Below are positions 31,464-40,117 of a DNA stretch of 64,000 nucleotides, piece after piece (position 1 is the stretch's first letter; every line of letters begins with the position of its first letter). The stretch comes from Pseudomonadota bacterium. Its GTDB lineage: Bacteria > Pseudomonadota > Gammaproteobacteria > UBA9214. The stretch is from the NCBI GenBank assembly GCA_041395565.1, contig JAWLAI010000002.1:558001-622000 (forward strand), written 5' to 3'. A program made the position numbers and the translations under genes. Under the pieces are notes generated by a model. It was not told the DNA's origin and made no database searches. It saw only the letters and a program-made list of their open reading frames with translations.

Positions 31464-33299
31464 TCAACCGCCCTCGCGCTCGATCGAACAGCAGTGCAGG
31501 TCGGCGGCCGTACCCGGTGTTTGCAGATCCAGCACCGCGCCGCGCACCGGGTTCGGCCGAAACAGGGTACATCCCTTCAGGCCGCGCCGGAACGCCTCGC
31601 CGTAGAGCTCGCGGAACGCAGCGAATGGATAGTCTTCCGGCACGTTGATGGTCTTGGAGATCGCATTGTCGACATAGGGCTGCAAGGCCGCCTGCATGTC
31701 CAGGTGGGCCTGCGGCGGCAGTGCGTGCGCCGAGACGAATGCCGCCGGCAGCGCCCGGGTATCGCCGCCGGCAGCGCGGTACACCTGCCAGGCATGATCC
31801 TCGACCTGGAACTGCCGGTAGCTGCCGTCACGGTCCAGCACCCGGCGGTCATAGCGCAGCGCGAATACGGGTTCGACGCCGCTGGAGACGTTGTTGGCAA
31901 GCAGACTGATGGTGCCGGTCGGCGCTATCGCCGTCAGGTGACTGTTGCGCATGCCGTAACGCGCGATCCCGCTGCGGATGTCGTCCGGCAGTGTCCGGAC
32001 GAAGCGCCCGGCGAGATAGGCATCCCGTTCGAAGTACGGGAAGGACCCCTTCTCGCGCGCCAGCGCGATCGAGGTGCGGTAGGCCGTGTGACAGATCGTC
32101 CGCAGCGCCGCGACCGCGGTCTCCCTGGCCGCGGCACTGGCATAGTGCAGGTCCAGCATGATCAGGGCATCCGCCAGCCCGGTGATGCCGAGACCCAGGC
32201 GCCGGCTGCCGCGCGCCTGTTCGGCCTGCTGCGGCAGCGGGAAACCGGAGCAGTCGATCACGTTGTCGAGCAGGCGCGTGGCGACGCGGGTAGCGGCGGC
32301 GAGCGCGTCGAGATCGAGCGCTGCGCCCGCGGTGAACGGCGCTTGCACGAAGGCGGTCAGGTTGAGGGAACCCAGATTGCAGGCGCCGTAGGGGGGCAGC
32401 GGGATCTCGCCGCACGGATTGGTGGTATGAATCGTCTCGCGCCACGCCAGGTTGTTCCCGGCATTGATCCGGTCGACGAACAGCACGCCCGGTTCCGCAG
32501 TTTCGTAGGCGGCGCGCATCAGCCGCTCCCACAGCTCGCGCGCCGGCAGGCTGGCATGGACCCGGCACGCCACCGGCGCTTCGTATCCCGGCCATTCGCG
32601 CAACACGCTGTGGCAGTCTGCGCCTTCCCCGGGTTCCAGCGGGAACAGCAGCGGCCAGTCGGCGGCGTCGGCGACGGCCTGCATGAAGGCGTCGCTGACC
32701 TGGACGGACAGGTTGAAATGCCGGAGCTGGCCCGCGGCGCGCTTGGCATCGATGAAGGCCTCGATGTCGGGATGGTCGCAGCGCAGGCTGGCCATCATGG
32801 CGCCGCGGCGCGCGCCGGTGGACAGCACCGTGTCGCACATGGCATCCCACACGCGCATGAAGGCCACCGGCCCGGAAGCGATACGGCCGCTGGCGCGGGC
32901 CGCACTGCCGGCCGGCCGCAGGGTCGAGAAATCGTAGCCGATCCCGCCGCCGGCCTGCATGGTGAGCGCCCCTTCCCGCAGCGCGTCGAAGATGCCGTCC
33001 AGGTCGTCGCGGATGTGCCCCATCACGAAACAGTTGAACAGGGTGACGCGCTGGCCGCTGCCGGCACCGGCGAGGATGCGGCCGCCGGGCAGGAAGCGGA
33101 ACCCGCGCAGCAGTTCGAGAAACTGCCGCTCCCGGTCGGCGGTGCGCGTGTGCTCGATCGCGGCCAGGGTACGCGCCACACGCTGCCAGGTCTGCTCGAT
33201 GGAGGCTTCCGCCGCCGCGTGGTCCGGGACGAGACGATAACGGGTCTCCCAGATGTGACGGGCGATGGGTGTCCTGAACCAGTCGGTCTCGGTCTGCAT
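31464..33299 (-). CDS. nrdJ: Adenosylcobalamin-dependent (class II) ribonucleotide reductase
   Basis: A 611-aa NrdJ-type enzyme converting ribonucleotides to deoxyribonucleotides with a B12-generated thiyl radical, so it works with or without oxygen. Evidence: FNCFVMGHIRDDLDGIFDAL, MQAGGGIGYDFSTLRP, the active site TTNPCGEIPLPPYGACNLGSLNL (Asn, radical Cys, Glu), APTGTISLLANNVSSGVEP, and a C-terminal tail with paired cysteines (LHCCSIE). No small radical subunit gene is nearby, as expected for class II. AGGAG precedes the ATG. A long palindrome containing an Fnr-type site lies about 125 bp upstream. Confidence 0.95.
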   Translation of the reverse strand: MQTETDWFRTPIARHIWETRYRLVPDHAAAEASIEQTWQRVARTLAAIEHTRTADRERQFLELLRGFRFLPGGRILAGAGSGQRVTLFNCFVMGHIRDDLDGIFDALREGALTMQAGGGIGYDFSTLRPAGSAARASGRIASGPVAFMRVWDAMCDTVLSTGARRGAMMASLRCDHPDIEAFIDAKRAAGQLRHFNLSVQVSDAFMQAVADAADWPLLFPLEPGEGADCHSVLREWPGYEAPVACRVHASLPARELWERLMRAAYETAEPGVLFVDRINAGNNLAWRETIHTTNPCGEIPLPPYGACNLGSLNLTAFVQAPFTAGAALDLDALAAATRVATRLLDNVIDCSGFPLPQQAEQARGSRRLGLGITGLADALIMLDLHYASAAARETAVAALRTICHTAYRTSIALAREKGSFPYFERDAYLAGRFVRTLPDDIRSGIARYGMRNSHLTAIAPTGTISLLANNVSSGVEPVFALRYDRRVLDRDGSYRQFQVEDHAWQVYRAAGGDTRALPAAFVSAHALPPQAHLDMQAALQPYVDNAISKTINVPEDYPFAAFRELYGEAFRRGLKGCTLFRPNPVRGAVLDLQTPGTAADLHCCSIEREGG

Positions 33300-33417
33300 G
33301 CAGCTCCTACGCTCCGGGCCTGCCGGCCAGTGTAGCAGAGGACGCGACCGGCACGGACAGGCGCCGATGCGGTATCATGGCAGCACATCACAGCATACGC
33401 CCGCGCGCCGCATGGCG

Positions 33418-33443
33418 GCCGCCTTGACCGTGATCAAGGCGGC
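33418..33443. promoter_or_regulatory. 26-bp palindrome containing an Fnr/Anr-type site
   Basis: GCCGCCTTGA (33418-33427) and TCAAGGCGGC (33434-33443) are perfect inverted half-sites with a 6-nt centre; the core TTGACCGTGATCAA (33424-33437) fits TTGAT-N4-ATCAA at nine of ten positions. It lies between divergent nrdJ and the Pro-rich gene; GAGAAT (33459-33464) is a plausible plus-strand -10 at about 31 bp centre to centre. Confidence 0.65.
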
Positions 33444-33499
33444 ATCCCGATCCGCCGGGAGAATGGAATCCACCCTACAGCAGCAGGAGTCCCAACAAG

Positions 33500-33661
33500 A
33501 TGTCGAACGGCGATCCGGAATTACCGCCCGGCGTACCACCCGAGCTACCGCCGGCCGCTCCACCGGCGGAGATCCCGCCCGGCAACCCGGCCGAGGTGCC
33601 CGGTCCACCCGCGGAAATCCCGCCCCCCGCACCGCAGGAAATCCCACCGCCGTCCGAATAG
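33500..33661 (+). CDS. 53-aa proline-rich protein
   Basis: A 53-codon frame beginning MSNGDPELPPGVPPELPP and ending PQEIPPPSE, with AGGAG ten bases before the ATG. Roughly half the residues are proline, in near-periodic PPG/PPE/PPA units alternating with Glu, Leu, Ile or Val. There is no signal peptide or membrane segment. Runs of consecutive prolines would be expected to need elongation factor P. It lies 91 bp upstream of the Lon-like gene and downstream of the Fnr-type palindrome, so it probably leads the transcript. Similar short Pro-rich proteins exist in other gammaproteobacteria to my recollection, without known function. Confidence 0.7.
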   Translation: MSNGDPELPPGVPPELPPAAPPAEIPPGNPAEVPGPPAEIPPPAPQEIPPPSE

Positions 33662-33751
33662 GCAGCACTCGTGCTAAAGTCCCGGTGACCCAGCGCCCGC
33701 GGGCACGGGCTGGCTCCTGCGTACCACCAGCATTCGCCAACGGAAAGATAC

Positions 33752-36190
33752 ATGACCGTCAGACGACTCGAAGCCGATGCGCTGATTCACCGCTGCGATC
33801 CGGAGCAGTTCAGTTTCCGGACCACCGCCGAACTGGAAGACCTGGCCGAGGTCATCGGCCAGCCGCGCGCCGTCGATGCCGTGCGCTTCGGCATGGGCAT
33901 CCGGCACAAGGGCTACAACCTGTTCGCTCTCGGCCCGACCGGCACCGGCAAACACGCCCTGGTGCAGCGCTACGCCCAGGCGCGCGCGGCCACCGAGCCG
34001 CTGCCATCGGACTGGTGCTACGTCAACAATTTCCGTGATCCGCACAAGCCCTGCCGCCTGCGCCTGCCACCGACGCGGGGCGGCAGGCTCAAGCGCGACA
34101 TGAACCAGCTCATCGAGGATCTGCACGCGACCATCCCTGCCATCTTCGAGAGCGACGAATTCCACGCACGCGCGCAGGAGATCGAGGAGGAGTTCAACGA
34201 GCGCAAGGAACAGGCCATGCAGGTGGTGCAGGAGGAAGCGGAGCGGCGGCACATCGCGCTGATCCGCACCCCCTCCGGATTCACCCTGGCACCGGTACGG
34301 GACGGCAACACGCTCAGCCAGGAGGATTTCGACAAGCTCCCCGAGCAGGAGCGCAAGCAGATCATTGCGGACACCGAGGTACTGCACGAACAGCTGCGCC
34401 GGATGCTGCAGGACTCGCCCAGACTGCACAAGGAAATGCGCGATCGCATGAACACGCTGAACCGCGAGATGGCGACCAGCGCGATCTCCCATCTGATCGA
34501 CGCGCTGCGCGGGGCCTACGCGGAACTGCCGGAGGTCATCGGCTACTTCGACGAGGTCGAAAAGGATGTGATCGAGAATTTCCGTCACTTCCTGCGCGAG
34601 GAAGGCGAACGCCCGGGACTGTCCCTGTTCGGGCTGGAACTCGGCCAGCACGGCGACGGCGAACAGGCGGACAACCGCTATCGCGTCAATGACTTCGTGA
34701 TCCGCGAGGACAACAGCGGGGCGCCGGTCATCTACGAGGACAACCCGGGTTACAACAACCTCCTCGGCCGCGTCGAGCATCGCTCGGAACTGGGCGCCCT
34801 GGTCACCGATTTCACGATGATCCGTGCCGGCGCCCTGCACCGTGCCAACGGCGGCTACCTGATCCTGGACGCGCTCAAGGTGCTGACCCAGCCCTACGCC
34901 TGGGAGGCGCTGAAGCGCGCGCTGCAATCGGCCGAGATCCGCATCGAGTCACTGGCCCAGCTCATGAGCCTGGTCAGCACCGTGTCGCTGGAACCCGAGC
35001 CGATCCCGCTCGAGGTAAAGGTGATCCTGGTGGGCGAGCCGCACCTCTACTACCTGCTGTCGCTGTACGATCCGGAGTTCAGCGAACTGTTCAAGGTCGC
35101 CGCGGACTTCGACTTCCGCATGGCACGCACCCCGGATTCCCAGCAGGCCTACGCCCGGCTGGTCGCCACCCTCGCGCGCCAGGAGGGCCTGCACGCCCTC
35201 GACCGCGCCGCGGTCGCGCGCGTGATCGAACACGGCAGCCGGCTGCTGGGCGACGGCGAGAAGCTCGTCACCCATACCCGCAGCCTCGCCGACCTGCTGC
35301 GCGAGGCGGATTACTGGGCGGTGCAGCGCGGCAGCGACACGGTCGGTGCCGACGACGTGCAGCAGGCCATCACGGCCGGCATCTATCGGGTCGACCGCAT
35401 CCGCGAACATATCAACGAGGAAATACAACGCGGCACGCTGTTCATCGATACCGCGGGCGCTCAGACCGGCCAGGTGAACGGCCTGTCGGTCATCGACCTC
35501 GGCAACTTCATGTTCGGCCGGCCCACGCGCATCACGGCACGGGTACGCATCGGTGACAAGGAAGTGGTGGATATCGAGCGCGAGGTGGAACTCGGCGGTC
35601 CGATCCACTCCAAGGGCGTTTTCATCCTCACGGCGCTGCTGGGCGCGCGCTACCTGCCCGACAGCCCGCTGGCCGTTTCCGCCAGCCTGGTGTTCGAACA
35701 GTCCTACAGCGAGGTCGAGGGCGACAGCGCCTCCTCCGCCGAATACTACGCCCTGCTCTCCGCGCTCGCGGCGGCACCGGTCAAGCAGTCGCTGGCCGTC
35801 ACCGGCTCGGTCAACCAACATGGCCTGATCCAGCCGATCGGCGGCGTCAACGAAAAGATCGAGGGGTTTTTCGACGTCTGCCGGCTTCGCGGACTGAGCG
35901 GCGAGCAAGGCGTCATCATCCCCGCCGCCAACGTGAAACACCTGATGCTGCGCGAGGACGTGCGTGCGGCGGTCGCGGACGGCAAGTTCGCCGTCTACGC
36001 CGTGGACACGGTCGACGACGGCATCGAACTGCTCACCGGCATCCCCGCGGGCGTTCGCGATGCCGCGGGGCAGTTCCCCGAGGGCAGCATCAACCGCCGC
36101 GTGGAAGACACGCTGGCCGGTTTCGCGGAAAAACTGCGGGCCTTCGCCGCCAGGAGCGCCGACGCGGCGCAGGAAGCTACGCCACCATGA
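33752..36190 (+). CDS. Lon-like ATP-dependent protease (LonB/YcbZ type)
   Basis: An 812-aa protein with a split AAA+ region and a C-terminal S16 protease domain. Walker A is GPTGTGKHAL (residues 61-70), a long coiled-coil insertion lies at about 110-270 (EIEEEFNERKEQAMQVVQEEAERR), and the AAA core resumes at ALHRANGGYLILDALKVL. The protease dyad is Ser659 (VEGDSASSAEYYALL) and Lys702 (GGVNEKIEGFFD). It lacks the Lon N-terminal substrate domain and membrane segments. Relatives include P. aeruginosa PA0779 (AsrA) and E. coli YcbZ, linked with stress responses. The stop overlaps the next start (ATGA). Confidence 0.92.
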   Translation: MTVRRLEADALIHRCDPEQFSFRTTAELEDLAEVIGQPRAVDAVRFGMGIRHKGYNLFALGPTGTGKHALVQRYAQARAATEPLPSDWCYVNNFRDPHKPCRLRLPPTRGGRLKRDMNQLIEDLHATIPAIFESDEFHARAQEIEEEFNERKEQAMQVVQEEAERRHIALIRTPSGFTLAPVRDGNTLSQEDFDKLPEQERKQIIADTEVLHEQLRRMLQDSPRLHKEMRDRMNTLNREMATSAISHLIDALRGAYAELPEVIGYFDEVEKDVIENFRHFLREEGERPGLSLFGLELGQHGDGEQADNRYRVNDFVIREDNSGAPVIYEDNPGYNNLLGRVEHRSELGALVTDFTMIRAGALHRANGGYLILDALKVLTQPYAWEALKRALQSAEIRIESLAQLMSLVSTVSLEPEPIPLEVKVILVGEPHLYYLLSLYDPEFSELFKVAADFDFRMARTPDSQQAYARLVATLARQEGLHALDRAAVARVIEHGSRLLGDGEKLVTHTRSLADLLREADYWAVQRGSDTVGADDVQQAITAGIYRVDRIREHINEEIQRGTLFIDTAGAQTGQVNGLSVIDLGNFMFGRPTRITARVRIGDKEVVDIEREVELGGPIHSKGVFILTALLGARYLPDSPLAVSASLVFEQSYSEVEGDSASSAEYYALLSALAAAPVKQSLAVTGSVNQHGLIQPIGGVNEKIEGFFDVCRLRGLSGEQGVIIPAANVKHLMLREDVRAAVADGKFAVYAVDTVDDGIELLTGIPAGVRDAAGQFPEGSINRRVEDTLAGFAEKLRAFAARSADAAQEATPP

Positions 36191-36999
36191 CCATCCCCGC
36201 CGTCCGACCGGAGACACGCCGCATCGTGGTGCCGCTGAGTCCGGCATTGTGCGGCCGCACCGCGCTGGCAACCGCGGCGCGCCTGGCCGGTTCGCTCGGC
36301 GCCGAGCTTGAGGGCGTGTTCATCGAGGACATCGACCTCATCCAGCTGGCCGGCCTCTCCTTCCTGCGCGAGCTGAGTCCATGGTCGCTGGCGGAGACCG
36401 CCATGGACAGCCGGCGCATGGAACGCCAGCTGCGCGCGCTGGCGCGCCAGGCCCGTACCCTGCTGGAACAGGAAGCTCGCAAGGCGGATGTCCCCTGGAC
36501 CTTCCAGGTGTGGCGTGGCCGCACCGCTGCGGACGTGCTGATCCAGGCCTTCAGCGCCGACATTCTCAGTCCCGGCCGCCTCAGCGCCCTGGCATCCTGC
36601 CGCCTGTGGGCGCGCGCCGGGCAACGTCGCGCGGCACCTGCCGGGGATTTCCGGGTGATCGGCGTACTGGCCGGCCAGACGGAACCGGCACTCCGGGCCG
36701 TCGCCACGGCCGCGCGCCTGGCGTCCGCGCTCGATACCGCGCTCGCGGTGTTTCTGCCGGCACTCGACGCGGCGGGGTTGCTGCAGCTCGAGCAAGGGAT
36801 CCGCAGCCTGCTCGAATCCCTGCAACAACCGGCCCGCCTCGTGCACCTGGGCGGCAGCGACATCCAGCGACTGATCGACGCCGCGCAGGCTGCCGGCAGC
36901 GGCCTGCTGATCGCCGAGGCCGGGCACGAACTGCTGCGGCTGGGTGGACTGGAACGTCTCCAGGACGTATTCGACCGCCCGGTGCTGCTGGTGCGCTGA
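36187..36999 (+). CDS. Divergent Usp-like protein
   Basis: A 270-aa cytoplasmic protein with two alpha/beta halves. The first (RRIVVPLSPALCGRTALATAARL, GAELEGVFIEDIDLIQLAG) starts like a UspA domain with a long helical insertion (about 65-105); the second (FRVIGVLAGQTEPALRAVATAARLASAL) repeats the strand-helix pattern and ends FDRPVLLVR as Usp domains do. No ATP-binding G-x2-G-x9-GS motif is present. It is translationally coupled to the Lon-like protease, suggesting a partner or co-regulated stress function. Confidence 0.7.
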   Translation: MTIPAVRPETRRIVVPLSPALCGRTALATAARLAGSLGAELEGVFIEDIDLIQLAGLSFLRELSPWSLAETAMDSRRMERQLRALARQARTLLEQEARKADVPWTFQVWRGRTAADVLIQAFSADILSPGRLSALASCRLWARAGQRRAAPAGDFRVIGVLAGQTEPALRAVATAARLASALDTALAVFLPALDAAGLLQLEQGIRSLLESLQQPARLVHLGGSDIQRLIDAAQAAGSGLLIAEAGHELLRLGGLERLQDVFDRPVLLVR

Positions 37000-37048
37000 G
37001 CCGTGCGCCCGCACCGACGGCACGATTCTCCCGGCGGCGGTTGAACGC

Positions 37049-37717
37049 ATGTGTGGCCGCTTCTCGCTCGCCACCCTGCCGGACACCCTGGCCAGCCACT
37101 TCGGCGTGCCGCGGGTACCGACGCTGGCGCCGCGTTACAACATCGCGCCATCCCAGGATATCGCCGTCATCCGCGCGGGTGCGGCCGGCCGCGAATGCGT
37201 GCTGCTGCGCTGGGGACTGGTGCCGGCCTGGTCGAAGGAGCCGCGCACGAAATACAGCACCATCAACGCCCGCGCCGAGACGGTGGCCGACAAACCGGCC
37301 TACCGGGCCGCCTTCCGGCAGCGCCGCTGCCTGATCCCGGCCACCGGCTTCTACGAGTGGCAGCAGCGGGACGGCAGCAAGGTCCCGCATTACATACACA
37401 TGCAGGACGGCGGCCTGTTCGCCTTTGCCGGGGTGTGGGAGCGCTGGCAGCAGGGTGACGCAGCACTGGAATCCTGCGCCCTGATCGTGACCGCGGCCAA
37501 CCCGGTGATGGCGCCGATCCACGACCGCATGCCGGCCATCCTCGCACCGGCGCAGTACGCTGACTGGCTCGATCCCGACAACGCGGACCGTGATCGGCTG
37601 CTGGCCATGCTCGCCCCCTGGACGTCCTCGCCCATGGCGGCCTGGCCGGTCAGCCGGCTGGTCAACAATCCGCGCCACGACGCCCCCGAGTGCACGGCGC
37701 CGGTAGCGGCCGGCTGA
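37049..37717 (+). CDS. SRAP (HMCES/YedK) abasic-site protein
   Basis: A 222-aa SRAP domain protein. After removal of Met1 the catalytic Cys2 (MCGRFSLATL) forms a thiazolidine crosslink with abasic sites in single-stranded DNA. Other conserved elements are RYNIAPSQDIAVI (Asn), RWGLVPAWSK, STINARAETVADKPAYRAAF (with Glu), RRCLIPATGFYEWQ (Glu) and MPAIL preceded by HDR (His). It is the usual length. It is not evidently co-regulated with neighbours and has a 49-bp gap after the Usp-like gene. Confidence 0.94.
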   Translation: MCGRFSLATLPDTLASHFGVPRVPTLAPRYNIAPSQDIAVIRAGAAGRECVLLRWGLVPAWSKEPRTKYSTINARAETVADKPAYRAAFRQRRCLIPATGFYEWQQRDGSKVPHYIHMQDGGLFAFAGVWERWQQGDAALESCALIVTAANPVMAPIHDRMPAILAPAQYADWLDPDNADRDRLLAMLAPWTSSPMAAWPVSRLVNNPRHDAPECTAPVAAG

Positions 37718-37820
37718 TGCCAGCACCCGCGCGCCACGTGTGATATAAGTAAATACACACAACAGCGGCCGGCAGCCGGGGGCAGACCGTGCCGGCAATC
37801 GACGCGCGGGGGGATGGCGG

Positions 37821-39365
37821 ATGTTCGAGGCAGCCGAGGTCGGTTCCAGCGTAACCAAGGACGAATTCAAGCAGCGTGAGCCGGTGCTGCGCCAGGAACT
37901 GCTGGAGCTGCAGCAGGAATTGCGCAAGACCGCGGCATTCCCGGTGATCGTGGTATTCGCCGGCGTGGACGGCGGCGGCAAGGGCCAGACCGTCAACCTG
38001 CTCAACGAGTGGATGGATCCACGCTGGATCGTCACCCGCGCCTACAACGAACCCACTGAGGAAGAGCGCGACCGCCCGGAATACTGGCGCTTCTGGCGCG
38101 ACCTGCCGCCGAAGGGCCAGCTTGGCCTGTTCCTCAGTTCCTGGTATTCGCGGCCGGTGCTGGATCGCGTGTACGGCAAACTCGACCTGCCGCAGTTCGT
38201 GGACAGCCTGGACCGTATCGTCGCCTTCGAGAACGCGCTAACGGAAGACGGCGCCGTGCTGCTGAAGTTCTGGATGCATCTCAGCAAACCCGCACAGAAG
38301 CGGCGCCTGAAGAATCTCGAGAAGGATCCGCTGACGCGCTGGCGCGTGACCGAGCGGGACTGGAAGCACTGGAACATGTACGAGCGCTTCATCGAGACCG
38401 CGGAACGGACCATCATGCGCACCAGCACCGGACGCGCGCCCTGGACCATCGTCGAGGGCGAGGATTTCCACTACCGCAGCCTGACGGTAGGCACGCTGAT
38501 CCGCGACGCCGTGCGCAAGCGGCTCGATGACCAGCGCTGGGAAAGCGAGGCCCGCCACCGCATCAAACCGGTCCCGCCGCAAGACACGCCCGCGGCCGCG
38601 GCGGCGGCGGATGAGCCGCAAGCCGCACCGGCTGCAATAGCGGGTCCGACGGTTCTCAGCAAGCTGGACATGTCGAATCAGCTGTCCAAGAAGGACTACC
38701 AGCGCCAGCTGCGCGAGCAGCAGGCACGGCTCAGCAAGCTCTGCCGTGCGGCACTGGAGCAGCGGGTCTCCACCATCCTCGTGTTCGAGGGTCCCGATGC
38801 CGCCGGCAAGGGTGGCAACATCCGCCGTATCACGGGACCGCTGGATGCCCGTAACTACCAGGTGCTGCCGTTCGCCGCGCCGACCGACGAGGAGCGCGCC
38901 CATCATTATCTGTGGCGCTTCTGGCGGCACCTGTCGCGCGCGGGACGGCTGACCATCTATGACCGCAGCTGGTACGGCCGCGTGCTGGTCGAGCGCGTGG
39001 AAGGCTATGCCGACGAGACCGCCTGGCGCCGCGCCTACGCGGAAATCAACGACTTCGAGGAACAGCTCATCGAACACGGCATCGTGCTGGTCAAATACTG
39101 GGTCCATATCAGCAAGGACGAACAGCTCGCGCGATTCCAGGCGCGCGAGCAGATCCCCTACAAGCGCTGGAAACTGACGGACGAGGACTGGCGCAACCGC
39201 GAACGGTGGGACGAGTACGAACAGGCGGTACACGACATGGTGCAGCACACCAGCACCATCAACGCACCCTGGACCCTGGTCGAAGGCAACGACAAGCGCT
39301 ATGCACGCATCAAGACCATACAAACGGTGGCCGACCGCCTGGAGCAGCGCCTGCGGAGCAAGTAG
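37821..39365 (+). CDS. pap: Polyphosphate:AMP phosphotransferase (two-domain, class II PPK2)
   Basis: A 514-aa cytoplasmic enzyme with two tandem PPK2 domains (about residues 20-235 and 285-505) that phosphorylates AMP to ADP using polyphosphate. The second domain has the full P-loop FEGPDAAGKGGNIRR and lid IYDRSWYGRVLVERV. The first has FAGVDGGGKGQTVN, but its lid reads LFLSSWYSRPVLDRV, lacking the Asp-Arg of the lid; in class II PPK2 the C-terminal domain is the active one. It begins the phosphate/polyphosphate island. Confidence 0.93.
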   Translation: MFEAAEVGSSVTKDEFKQREPVLRQELLELQQELRKTAAFPVIVVFAGVDGGGKGQTVNLLNEWMDPRWIVTRAYNEPTEEERDRPEYWRFWRDLPPKGQLGLFLSSWYSRPVLDRVYGKLDLPQFVDSLDRIVAFENALTEDGAVLLKFWMHLSKPAQKRRLKNLEKDPLTRWRVTERDWKHWNMYERFIETAERTIMRTSTGRAPWTIVEGEDFHYRSLTVGTLIRDAVRKRLDDQRWESEARHRIKPVPPQDTPAAAAAADEPQAAPAAIAGPTVLSKLDMSNQLSKKDYQRQLREQQARLSKLCRAALEQRVSTILVFEGPDAAGKGGNIRRITGPLDARNYQVLPFAAPTDEERAHHYLWRFWRHLSRAGRLTIYDRSWYGRVLVERVEGYADETAWRRAYAEINDFEEQLIEHGIVLVKYWVHISKDEQLARFQAREQIPYKRWKLTDEDWRNRERWDEYEQAVHDMVQHTSTINAPWTLVEGNDKRYARIKTIQTVADRLEQRLRSK

Positions 39366-39378
39366 CCTCACCCCACCG

Positions 39379-39411
39379 TGTCACATTTCTGTAACATTTC
39401 CGTAACACATT
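39379..39411 (+). promoter_or_regulatory. Candidate Pho box: three tandem 11-bp repeats
   Basis: TGTCACATTTC, TGTAACATTTC and CGTAACACATT follow one another without gaps, fitting the PhoB pattern of 7-bp TGTCATA-like units with 4-bp AT spacers. TAGATT (39417-39422) is a -10 candidate about ten bases after the last core. It lies 82 bp upstream of the Usp gene. Confidence 0.7.
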
Positions 39412-39492
39412 ACTGCTAGATTAGGACCATCCCGTCGTGGCATGGGCAGGTCACCTTCCCTGCCTGGCCGTCCCGGCAACCGAGTGAACGAC

Positions 39493-40095
39493 ATGCACAG
39501 CACCTCTTCTTCCCAGGCCGGCAGCTCGCAGCACACCGCAGCATCGACAGCACCGGTACTGGTACCGGTGGACTTCTCATCCTGTTCGCGCGCCGCCCTG
39601 CAATTCGCGGCGAATTTCATGCGCTGCATCAATGCGCCGCTGCTGGTGCTGCACGTGGTCCACGAGGCCGGCAGCGAAGCCGGTTTCTATCGCCGCAACG
39701 GCACGCCGGGCACGCTGCGACCGGTCGAGGACATCGCCCGCGACATGCTGCAGGAGTTCGTCGACGACGTGTGCGGAGACTGCCGGGATGCCAGCGGCCC
39801 GCTCGAGCCGCGCCTGCTGCTGGTCAGCGGCCTGCCCGCCGCGCGGATCCAGGAGATCGCGGAGCGCGAGCAGGCCGGATTGATCGTCATGGGTACCCAC
39901 GCCCGCACCGGACTGGCGCGCATGGCGGCGGGCTCCGTCTCGACCGAGGTCATGCAGCACTGCCGCGTGCCGGTCACGATCGTCAAGGCACTGCCGGAAC
40001 AAGGCGAATCGGACACTGCAGGAGCACAGACCTACCAGACCATGTGGTGGCCGTTCCGCAGCAAGCGCTCAGACAGCGAGCACACGGCTGCCTGA
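39493..40095 (+). CDS. Universal stress protein, Pho-box preceded
   Basis: A 200-aa UspA-domain protein: PVLVPVDFSSCSRAALQFAANF, LLVLHVVHEAGSEAGFYRRNG, LIVMGTHARTGLARMAAGSVS and CRVPVTIVKALP. The ATP-loop is nearly canonical (the second Gly is Ala). The C-terminal 25 residues after the domain are extra and polar. The start is uncertain, with ATG 39493 chosen to begin near the domain and ATG 39442 in frame upstream. It is a close paralogue by layout of the Usp at 48900-49379, which also has a Pho-box-like promoter. Confidence 0.85.
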   Translation: MHSTSSSQAGSSQHTAASTAPVLVPVDFSSCSRAALQFAANFMRCINAPLLVLHVVHEAGSEAGFYRRNGTPGTLRPVEDIARDMLQEFVDDVCGDCRDASGPLEPRLLLVSGLPAARIQEIAEREQAGLIVMGTHARTGLARMAAGSVSTEVMQHCRVPVTIVKALPEQGESDTAGAQTYQTMWWPFRSKRSDSEHTAA

Positions 40096-40097
40096 GC

Positions 40098-40117
40098 ACC
40101 GGCCGGGACGCGCCGGT
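40098..40117. terminator. Hairpin between convergent usp and pst operon
   Basis: ACCGGC (40098-40103) pairs with GCCGGT (40112-40117) in the 22-bp gap between the Usp stop and the pstB stop. No T-run is present; probably a shared weak terminator. Confidence 0.4.

Noticed and set aside
33300..33417. Cobalamin riboswitch for the B12-dependent nrdJ
   Set aside because: No B12-box-like sequence or suitable leader was recognised, and the leader before the start is short.
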